Assembly (NCBI RefSeq): GCF_963678635.1
Contig: NW_026971290.1
Coordinates: 1-64,000 of the forward strand
Direction of reading: 5' to 3'
Length of the DNA: 64,000 nucleotides
DNA from: Symsagittifera roscoffensis
Taxonomy: Eukaryota > Xenacoelomorpha > Acoela > Convolutidae
Part shown: in pieces, positions 26,801 to 38,800 of the stretch
How positions within the stretch are numbered: position 1 is the first letter of the stretch
Layout: every line of letters starts with the position of its first letter
Translations under genes and position numbers: made by a program
Notes under the pieces: generated by a model
The model's input: the letters and a program-made list of their open reading frames with translations, nothing else
The model's database searches: none
Told to the model about the DNA's origin: nothing

Positions 26801-29800
26801 TTGAACTCTGGAATTGTATCGATTTTAAATTAAGCCGAAAAAAGACCTACTTAGCTCAGCTCGTAAGTAGATTTAACAGCATTTTGACTGATAAGTAAAT
26901 TTAAAACTGCGATTCTAATAAATTAGTAGACTAATAAACACAGATTTAGACATTCGAGTGATGGTTTGATTTAGGGTACACATTAAAATTGAGTACGCCC
27001 AGACATATGAGTTCAAAATTCAATCTTATTCTATGAAGGTTGTTTGAACAAGGAACAGTAATCACTTATCGAAATATAAATGTTCTGAAGAAATGAAGCG
27101 TTTAACTATGAAAGGTGGGCAGTATTCTTGCCAAATCGTGATCGATACAACAATATCGTTAACTAAACTAAACAGCTCAAAGATTATTAATTACAGGGTC
27201 TGCACTAGCAAAATTTGTTCAAAAAGTGTTATTTTTTTTCAATTACAAAAGAAAATTTTCAATAACAAAAAGCTAATACAGATTTTGCACATTTTGGCTA
27301 CAATTGTTTTCTCTCTAAATAAGTCAGGAAAAGTAACAGCTCTAATTTAAATAGTCTTGAATATATTAGTTTCTAACTGGATCGAAGTACTATAAATCTA
27401 TGACTAAAGACAGGAAAGATGACGAATAGTCAGGGTCCATTTGGTATCCGAAAAAAGGGTAAATTATATCCGATGAAAACCAAATGAGATTAGGAGCGAA
27501 TATCTCTACTCTATTAAATTGATCCCTGAAGGTAATCTGAACATCAAGGGCCAATAAATATCGGCAAGGATGATTGATATAGTCCCAGACCAGAAATCAG
27601 CTGGGAATAACCTGACATACAAAAAAAGTGAAACAATTGAAAAAAAGAAAGCTGACAAAATTTGAAAATGAAAATTTACCGTCAAAGATTTCCTCAGGCA
27701 ACTTCAAAGAATTGAATCTGATAAATGATTAAATATTTTAAAATAATTTTTGATTTGCGACCAAAAGTGTTCAAATATTCAAAGCTGAAGTGATCAATTT
27801 GAGTTCTTTCCTCCCCGCGAACGTTTTCATGTTTTCATTTTTATTCACTCTTTGTTCTTTGTTTTTTAAAAGCCCTGGTTTGTCAAAGGGAACTTCAAAG
27901 AACTTTCTTTGTTTGTTCAAAACAAACTCGGACCGCCAACCCTTTTAGCCCGCAGATTATTTTCATTAAAAACTTACTTTAAACTGGCCTGTAACAACAA
28001 GAAGAAAATATGGGCTGATTCATTATTTTTTCCTTGATAAGTTCTCATGACCATGAAACTTAAAAGTTATAAATTTGCGGGCTCATATTAAAAGATAGCA
28101 CCCTTTTTAAAAGTAAATCCAATAATAGCCATTTTAAATTAATCAAAAGTTTATTTGTACGGAACTATCCTATTTTTCTGAAGCAGGTCTTTATAGTTTT
28201 AGCGTCTTGCATGAATTGCCTAATTTCAAATATTTCAATGAGACTTTTAATCAATAAAAAAGACCACCCTCAAAGGGCGCACTTCACCAAAAATTTTCTC
28301 CTAAGCCCCCCTGAAAGTAACGCGATTTTTTCGAACCACCTCCCCTCCTACGGTTAAGGCAAATTTTGATTTGGCTCTGCTTTGTCGCCCTGCGATTTCA
28401 GAAAGCCTCAAGGGAACGCCTAGCGATTTCCGAGTCCCAGAGCTGACTGGCATAGCGCCTCTAGTACTATTTCACTACATCCGTTTTGATTTCACTATAA
28501 AAATTGGATGTACTCGATGCTTATATATTAATTCGCTAAACGAGAGACGTCGTCGACTTCACATACCACTTATACTTAAGATATTAGTTTAAAAAAATAA
28601 CCATTTGTTATTCAAGTACCATAGAAAGTTCCAATGGTAGTTATATTTTCAAAAAACTCATTTTTTTTCTGCACTTTCAACGTATATATTTTAGAGTCTA
28701 GAGTCATCATCTCAAGGTTAATTAACGATTATATTTTTTCTACCATAGAAATTTCCAATGGTAGTTACATTTTCAATAAAAAATTTAAAAAATTCATTTT
28801 TTTCTAAACTTTCAACGAACTTATTTTAGAGTCTAAGTTCATCGTCTAAAATTTTAGAGTCTAAAGTCATCATCTCAAGGAATGAGTCTAACAGCCTAAT
28901 TGACGATTAAATTTTTTCTACTTTACGGAATTGAATTCATCAGTTCTTCGCTTTAAATTGATCTGAATATCTGAAACATGTCACTGAAAGTTTTCCGAAT
29001 TTGGTTTATTGCAGCTTGAAGCCAAGTAAAATGGCTTCAAAATGATATAAAATCCGGCTTTATCTAGCACTTGTTTATGCTGCCTGACTTTTGTGGAAAA
29101 AAAGTCTCTGGACACTGACACAACCTTTGCAATTTTTTATTTCGGCATCGGAATCACGACTAAAAGCGCTTTAATATGATACTAACTTTGACTGCGTACG
29201 AGTTTTTTTTTGAGTTACCGATAGATTGGGCTACAAAAACCCACCCTGCACCGTAGCTACTTCATGACGTACTCGGAGGAACACTTCACAAAAGCTGTAA
29301 TTTATAAAGAAAATAAAATCGTTCTCATACCATTTAGTATGTTGTGCTATCTCTGCATCAAAAGAATAAACTGACAAAAATAACGTAGTTGAGGACTAAA
29401 TAATAAATCTTGTTTTTTTTTCTTAATTGCAACCAAGTTTGTCTCAGAGTTATAGTTCCGAATCTCAGAACAGAACTCTGAGAAACACTTCACTGCAATT
29501 AGGAAAAAACAATAATTTTTTACTCAAACTTCGATTACGTTGTTTTTGTTAGCTGAAACTTTTGATGCAGCGATTGCACAACATGAATAATGGTATGAGA
29601 ATGATATATATACTTTTAAAAATCACAGCAATTGTGAAATGTTTTCTCAAAGCGATTAAGAAAAAGCGGCTAACAAAAATATGTTAATCTTGAATTTTTT
29701 TAGGATCTTTGCTTCAATTTAATTCCAAAACCTTAAAACACGTACATTAAAAAACAGGGTAAAGTCAAACATTCAGAACATTCCGTACTACAATGAATTA

Positions 29801-32800
29801 CAGTGTACACTGAAACTTTTACTTTTTAGTATTCAGCCATTGTTTCATTTAAAGAGTGTTAAGTCCTGACCTGATTGATTTTCAGAAAAAATTATCTATT
29901 TTTTTTGTCGAGAAAAAAACGTTTAAAACTTTTGATAGTGAATTGATCAAGAAAAATAGATCACTGAAAGACAGTACAATAATAAATGTTTTATTATGGT
30001 TTCATTTTTTTGAAGTTTATTATAATGTTTTCATTCAATCAACAGAAAAGAACAGAACAATAAATATAAGCAGGGGAGGCCGATTACTGCGCAAATTGTT
30101 TTTTCCAAATAGCGGCAAAAAAATGCAACACAAAGAAATCAATCAGCAGTTCAAGACTGAGTCTCTTTCAGTTTTAGCTAAATTTGAGTCTGAAGAGCAA
30201 AAATTCTGAAGGGAGGGAAAAAACGCCACAGTTCCTTCTTAATCTGCGAGAATGGTCGGCACAAAAATGTCAAAACCTTAAAGCAAAAGAATTTAAATAT
30301 ATACAGTGGTAAGGCGTTCACTTTGAAATCGTTAGATCTTGTATTCGATCCCATGACATGGTAATGATAGTGTGTGAGGGCAAGTTCTCACTTGACCTCC
30401 AGCTTCAGGTCTACCACAACCTGACCAAATTTGGCTGCAAAAGTGGTACCACGTAAAAGTTCTATACGCAAAAAAAACGGCCTTGAGTCGCAAAAAACAG
30501 CTTCGCTCAGCAAATTAACACTGTCTAGAATGTGGGGAGATAATACAAATGGACTATCCTCGACAGGACTGTTAAGGCCTACTGATAGCTCCACTGCGAT
30601 TCGCAGGAACTACAATTATTATTATTATTATGATTATTATTATTATATATTTAAGATATATAATAATAGATATAAGCTAAGATATATATTTAAGCTGTGG
30701 TCAAAACACTCTGTAGTTTTTGCACAGTAATCAGGTCATCTCATGTAAATCTCGTATTCCTAACATTCCGACAGCATCAACTGCAAAGAAAACATAGCCA
30801 ATAAACAGTTGGAAAAAAGGCAATGAACGTCAATGAAAAAATCAAAAAGTAAAAACCTACTTATTATTTTTTGAAAAAATCTCAACTTTAAATTCCAGAA
30901 CAATTTTTTGATTGACATTTTTTTGATTAAATTAACCCAACTTGGGAAAATTGGATCAATAAATAAATTTGTTATTCCTCTGGAAAATCTCAAAATTTAA
31001 ATACCAGTTTCGAAACTAAAAGTCGATCACGTTTTTTGTGACTTTTTGATTTTTGCTGTTCGATAAAGGAGTTTGCCCTCCTTTTAACAATGGAAATGAA
31101 CTGAATTTAAAAAAATCAAGAGTCAAACTGCGAAAAAGTGAATTTGAGCCTGAACAAATCTCAAAACTTTTGCAGAAAAAAAAACGAAAACAAATCATCG
31201 CGATCTATATAAAAGTGTCAACTAAGTTCATCGACTTTTAAATATTTTTTAACATTAATATTGTGTGTGTGCCTCTTTGTGTTTCTCTAAATACAGAGAG
31301 AAATTTTTTAAAAATCTTTCCTAAACACCGATTACGACTGAATGGTTTTTATAACATCCAACGCTTTAACCACTTTCGAACTTGAACCTTTTGAGGTTCC
31401 AAATAAACGAGAAAAAATACACAATTTCAGTTCCCCTTTCAGTCTCTTTGAAAGTAGTGAGATCGAAAAAGCCTGTTTGTGATGTCATGACATATATTGC
31501 CAGTCATGAAGTTTTTGAGAATAAATAATTCACTAACAACACCGAACTTGATTAAAATGTTTGATACAGATTATTCGGTGTGGCGGGTATTCATAACTCA
31601 GAAAATGAAAAATCGGTTTGAGAAAACCCTAAAAAAGCAGTCGCATCAGTTCCAAGATTTGATCAATTGAATAAAGACTTCTAAGCAAACTACTTGAAAA
31701 CAAGGATAAAATCCCTTGCGCGAATGGAATTGACATGTACGAATTCGAACGGAGATAGGAAAAAAAAACATTCGAAATGACCACAAGAGGCACTGCCTAA
31801 TGGTCATAAAAACTTGACTTGACTTGACTTGAATGGCCTTATCCGCGAACTAATTGATATCGAGGAGTGCACAAGCTGTGAAACATGTTGGTTTAGTTGG
31901 TGATGCATAGCCTCGAAATTTTTGACAGGTAACGCCTTGGTTCTTTCCCATTATAGCATCCCTAGCAAATTTTAGCCCTCATAATATGACTATGATACTC
32001 CTGAGGGCTATGTTTTTTTTTGCTACTGGGCTGGGGCTATGATGAGAAAGAGCCAAAAGCTCAATCGTTATATTTTTGTTTTTATGTCTGAAAACATCTT
32101 AAATAATAAGTTTAAGAATTCCTTTTGGCTCGAAATTTGGGCAGTAAGAATTTGAAATAAAAAAATAAAATAATAAAGAATTATGGCACTGCCTTCTTTC
32201 ATTTTTGGTGCTATGAATGTTTGGAGCTATGAGAATTCACCGATTATTCAGCCAAAATCCTCCAAAATTTGCGGAATTAGTTTAAACAATTGTTGGCTTG
32301 AATTTTACTTTTGCTGGAATAAATCTCGCGTAATTTTATGAAAAAAGAACTATCTTTTCACAGTGAAATTTTTTTTCATTGGGTGTTATCAAAATGTTTG
32401 GCATTTTTAAAAATTCAAGACAACCAAATAAAATTCTTAGCAAAATTTTTACTGGGAATCGGCAACAACAAACAAACTTTCAGCAGGCCATCGACAAAAG
32501 AAGGTAATAAAGCTTCGATTCGAGTTTCAACTGTAAAGAATGAGAAAAAAAAGAGGTTCAACTGTCTGAATTCTGAATCCGAATGAAAGAGTACAGATGC
32601 CGATAACAGAAAAAGAGGCGTGACTAGTCCGAGAAGGTTGAATTTTCAATTTATCACGCACACATCAAAGGGAATAATATTGTGCTCTATTAAAAAATAA
32701 CTGTCAAGGATACAGAGATAAAAAAAAGTAATACAGCTATGGGAGCTGCATTTTTAGATTACTTTGGATTACAATTGGTTTTTGCTGTTCCAGATTTCTG

Positions 32801-35800
32801 TGGTCCAGTAAACAAAAAAGTACAGGGAGGGAAAGCGAGTATAGGAGTAGGAGTTATTTTCAAATTATGGGAGTACCGAGTCTTTCTTTGAGACGCTGCA
32901 GACAAAAGACTTACTCTATTCAACTGGTTGGAATTTCAGATACAAAAGCTAACTGAGACAAAGACCAATAGAACGTAAATGATGCTACAATTTTTTCAGC
33001 CGACGAGGAGCAATAAATCGCGACAAAAGAATCAATAACTGAAAGGCGTGTGTAATGTTTTTCGCAAGTGTGACAAAATATACGGTAGGCGGTGCTCATG
33101 TATCAAATGCAAACAAATGTATGCGCTTAGTTTTGCATCAGCCAGCTTTAGTTTGGTTGAAAAAATAAATCAAATATCAAGTTTTCGACGTTTTATCAGC
33201 ACGAATGCAACAATTTATGATGTTTTGTTTGAGTTAAGCTGTCATAAATAAATAGAATTTAGAACAAAATTCGATGTTTCGCTCTCAAAATTGACAGAAA
33301 TCGGGGTTTTGGTCCTAGGGTTTTGTGGTTTTAGCAGTCCAAATTGTAACTGAGACTCCTGGTAATGTAATTAGAATTCGCCTCCAAGTCCAAGTTGATA
33401 GAGAGAGAGAGTGAATTTCATAAATTATGGTCCGAAAGCCCCACCCAAAATCAATGGCAGAACCGTCAGCGGATTTGGAAACTATTTATTGTTGCTGCCT
33501 GGTCGCAAAGTTGTTATATCACATTGCACAAGTTAGTACCTCAAAGGGAGTTTGAAATAGGATCCGGCGAATTCCATACAAACGTGACGAAGTCTGTTTT
33601 GATTACGGAAAATTAATCGCTCCCGGGAGTTATAATTAAACGTAAGGCAGCACTCCCGCATAAATTATTTACAGATTAAAATCCAGACAAGGAAGAAAAT
33701 CCTATAACCTGGTACAACCCAGTCTATATTACGACGACTTTGACCCCTCCAAATTATTGGTAAGTCTAAATAACATAGCTTGCTCTTCTCAAAAACATAA
33801 ACAATACAGGGCCATATACTCCACAATAAAACTACTACGGGTTAATTTATATTCCGCATTTACAGCCTTTTTGGTTGTAAAGTAAGAGGCTATGGCAAAT
33901 GGTTTGTGGAGTAATACCAGCGATAGGTTTGACTTGTTTTGCCCCTTGAGTGTCTTAAAATGTTTATGGTCCGGCAATGAATTACCTAGCCCGCAGTTCC
34001 TTGAAATCCTTCCGAACCATATGTGTAGCATTTGAACATATAATTAGAGATTCACTCTGGTCTTAGACTAAGTCTAAGAGCCAAATTAAAAAAAAGTAGG
34101 AACGCCCAGAACCACCAAAAACAAGAGAGAAATCTAACTTCGATTTCACAGATATGAATTAAAGTAAAACAAAAGATTAGCTTGAAACAAACAATTTGCG
34201 AAAAGAAAAATGAAATGGCTGTTATCGCGATTTGTTCACTAGAATATGTGAAGTCCAGGCGTTCAAATCTACGACGCGTAAATTATCATATTCATGCCTG
34301 AGTGACCGCTTCCGGGTTCTGATTGAAAAAATAGCGGCGGCAAATTCAGAGACAATCTTGCTTCAAACAGAAAACCTGCCAGGTTGACTCGCTTGAATAA
34401 GTTGCCTGTCATTAGGAGAGGTTCCCACCAATTAAATGCATAAAAATCCAATGATAATATTTTGCATTAATGCCAAGTGTTCCACAAAAAATACTGTTTT
34501 TGCTTTGCTGCAGCCCTGAACAAAGTCTGAACGAACATGGGATTTCACTTTGAAGTTGCCCAAAGTCAACTTTTTCTAGATCGGAATTTATGCAAAACTT
34601 CATAAAGATAAAGGCCAATTATGAATATGAGGAGGAGGAGCTCCTGCAAGATTCCTGCAATTCAAGTGTAAATTATTGCCAGAAATCAAATTCTATTTCA
34701 CTTCCATAACATGTTACTTAGACACAGAGGCTTCACAGGAATCAGTAGCGATTTAAGTAATTGTAACTCTGATTACTTTCAACTTCGTCAAGAGTTTTAA
34801 GTGAGGCAGCTTCAAGGTGACAAAACAGTCGAATTTGAGATGAAAACCATTTTTTCAGGTTATATTGTGACTCCTTTGATATTTCCCACGAAAATACAAA
34901 TCAAAGCTCACAGTTGAAAATTTAATTCACCTGCAAGCCTTTTTTTGTCAAGTTACGGGGGTTTCAGAAAGGCCAATTAGGGATGACAAATAAGTGCAAA
35001 ATTTCCAATGACATTTTTTAAAATATATATCAGGCCTACTAAAAAGAGTCAGACCACCATTCAGGGCCTCGCTCCGACACTAGGAGTCTTGTTTTACTTA
35101 AGAACGAATTATGATATTTTCTAACAATTTTGTATGCGACTTCGTAAACCGAAGTTATTTTCTCCTGTTTAAAACAAATGACACACGTTTAATTAACTAC
35201 AAACTAAGTCTTTTCTTTCGACATTGAAAATGGATAGGAACTTTTGTCTTCAGAATTGTTTTAAATTTAGATCCGACCATTGAAAATGGTATTCGAGTAA
35301 GTGTTAGTTTTTTTCTTCAATTGTTTTGTTCCACAAAAAACAGGTACGACAAATAATCATCAGAATGGTTCGAACGATAAACTGTATTAAGGCCCTTTAG
35401 CCGTGATTCGAATGACAATTTAAAAATAAAGTTACCAAAGTCAAAAAATCGTTTTGAATTTTCGAATTTTAGACTAAATTCGAACGAGTCAACCGAGTTT
35501 AACTTTGAGCGAATGTAATTTCGAACGTTCGTTAAAAAAATGCTCATTTAGGCTAAAAAAATTAATTCTACTAAACAAAAACTAGTTTTAGAAGCTTCGA
35601 TTAGCGCATCGTCGACAACAAAAGGTTTCTAAAAAAAATTACAAAATTATTGTTAAGAAAATATGGATTCATTTTAGGAGACAACTGTTGTCAATTATGC
35701 CTAATTACTAACTTTCTACGCGATTGACTAGTTCTCTCATCACATCACGCACACAAAACGTTATTTATTTGAAGAAAAATTTACCTATTTTTTGTACTCT

Positions 35801-38800
35801 TTTGAATGTGGTCAGAACATTCTGTGCTACTTGCACATCAACCGGCTATTGTTGTGTTCCTTTTTTTATTGTTTTCCACAATAAATAGGTGCCACATAAA
35901 TAATCGGAGTGGGTCCCTTTGATAAAAAACACTTTTGGTCGGAATTCAAACGATTAAAAAATTACAATAAAAAGGTCGAGAAAAACCGGTTTATAAACTT
36001 TAATTTTTAGTCTTATTTCGAGCGAGTTAACAAGCTAGTGAGATCTTATGAAAAACTTAATGATCTAAATTTTAGCAATCAGAATAATTCGTGAAATATT
36101 AGTTTACTCCAGTAAAGTTAAGTTTCCGAATTTCTCTAAGCGCCTCTTCAGAGAACTTTTTTGAAAAAAAAATTAAAAGTTTTCTGCAAAAAAGTAGAAA
36201 AGTTTTTAGAATTTTTAGTAATTTATCTATCGAATATGCCTAATTTAGTAATAATATCATATGTAACTAAATTATAGGCTTATTTTTAGTTTTTTTATGA
36301 ATGATATTGTAACATTTCGTGCTAATTGCACAACAACGGGTTGCTCTTTTTATAACGTCTATTTTTCGATGTTGTTCATGTGTTCCTAAAAAATCAGAAA
36401 CAAGTAGTTCTGAGTCGTTTTTCTTCCGACCACTGTAAACATTTCGAAACAAATTTGAAAACTCAGTGTCGAGGAAAACTGGTACGAAATTTTTGCTTTT
36501 TCTTCTTTTTACTACAAAGAAAACTACGTAAATAATCCAAAACTTTCTGATTTTTTTCCGAAAAAAGTAAGCTTAAAATTAAAAAAACTGAAGAAAATTT
36601 GAAAGAGTATTAGAAACCACTTTGGATTTTTTTTCATTTTATTTAATTTTAGAAGACATCTGTAGTCGTTTAAGGGCAACTCCAATGTTCTAACACAAAA
36701 AAATACCTAAATTTAAATAAATATGGCTTAAACATTATGTAATACAACCGGCTACGTTTGATTAGAGTTTTAAATTGTCACACAATTTGTTAGCATTTTT
36801 TTTACAGATGCTATTAAAAGTTAGCTATTGCACGTAAAAAACCTTTAAAATTTCAGCAGTACGATATAAAAAGACTGCTCATATATGATGATAAACATTT
36901 TATTGCTCCAAAGTCCCCATACGATATAAAAAGACTGCTCGTATATGACGACAAAAATTTTGTTGCTCCAAAATCCCCTAAAGCTGAAGAAAAGTTATAA
37001 AATCGATAAAATAATCGACAAAAAATGGGAAAAATGAAAATTGTTTTCATTTTAGTTTTTGTTCCGACTTTGTAACAAAATTAACGGAGTATTTGTGCTC
37101 GGGTGATTTTTTTTCAGATAAATTCCGACTTTTTAACTAGCCATTTTTGACGAAAATTTTAAAAAATCATTCAAAAATAGTGTTGTACTGAGCTTAAATT
37201 TGAAAAGATATTTTACTTGTGATCATTTTTCGTCTAATAAATCGTTCCAAATTGGTTGAAGTAAGCTTATTTGTCATGATTGATTTCTTCCTAGGAGTGA
37301 AATCTATCTATTTATTTTATTTTATTTGGCGTGTGGGGGGATGATTTTCACAGAAAATCTCAAACTTAAAAAACAATTTCATTTTTTTATTGCAATTCAT
37401 TTTTTCAAAGTATTTCTGCTCCATAGACCTCTAAAATCAGTCAGAACATTCAGGGCTTCGCTCTGATACGAGCAGTCTTTTTTCTTTTTGTCTTCAACCA
37501 AAAAATGTTAAATACAAAGAAATATAATTAACGTTTAAGAAAGACCAAATTGTTGCCTTCGTTTCAATTTGGAATGATTTAACTCGCCGCTTACGCGAGT
37601 CATAAGAACGCGACATATCGCGCAATAATTATTCCAAATCAATCAAACTTTCAAACCCCCCATAGTTTTACAAAATTATGTGAACTAATCCCTCCCTCAC
37701 TCCCTCCTCCCTCCCCCTCCCCAAACGAAGTTCAACCCCCTCACCATCACTTTCCACGACATGTTTATAACCGCTTGAAAATAGTTTAAATGATATGAAA
37801 GCCTGCCCAAGATTCTCCAACAACTGATGAACACCAAAATTCATAAACTCAAAACTCAAAACGTTCTTCCACAGTGAAAAAAAATCACTAAAAATGATGC
37901 TATGAAAGCCGACTTTTTTCTGTGCGTTAATTGAGAAAAACAACAATTTTCGGTACTCAGATACAAAATTAGAGCACCAATCCGGGTAATTAGCTTTCTT
38001 CTCGACACACAAAGAAAATAAACTTCAGTCGGTCAATTAGTTGCGTTATATGCAAACATTAACCATCTGCTTGCGTTTGATAACTTCGTTTGTAGCGTTT
38101 TTGCTTGGGGGAGATGCCTCAATTGGTCATTAAGGGGGGGGGGGGAGATTTTTTGAAAAACTGTCAAAAACGTTTTGTTTAAAGTTCGACTGAATAAAAA
38201 AACCACCCGCAGCATAAATATTCCGTCACTTTCTTCGAAAGTTGGAACAAAAGTGTCCTTTAGATTTTATAAGGAAAATACATCGTTAACCATTCGAAAC
38301 TTTCTACGAACTTCGGGTGGAAAGGACTCCTCGTAGGAACCATATAAAAGTTTGCATAGGTGCTTCTAAAATAGTTCTAAGCTAAGCTAAATTAGTTTCA
38401 TAAATAAATCATCGTCATAAAGCTAATGACATCTTTGTCACTTATAAGTCAACTTTGCTATCTCAGAGTTCAATAGTTGACAATCTGAAGGCTCGCCAGA
38501 TAATGAAGCCATACTTCACTTTTTCGCGACTGCATTTGCGATTCATCGATGATAGCAAATGTCATTAAAATAAATGATCATAAAGAAACAACTTTGATTG
38601 ATCATGCTCTCATTAGATGAATTGAAAAATGCCGACAGCAAGTAACTGATCAAGAAATTTGATGCAAATCGAGTTTTCAGCTACATCATTTTAGGCAAGT
38701 CAAAGCATCTATGCCCTGGCCAAAAAAATGACGTAAATAAGTCGTTAAAACATTGATAATATTCGACATAACTACCTGTTGGCTAGTTGGAAGGATACAT

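Noticed and set aside
29856-30209. 117-codon plus-strand open frame
   Set aside because: Composition follows the A/T runs (K, F, I, N); no motif; it runs into a SINE region.
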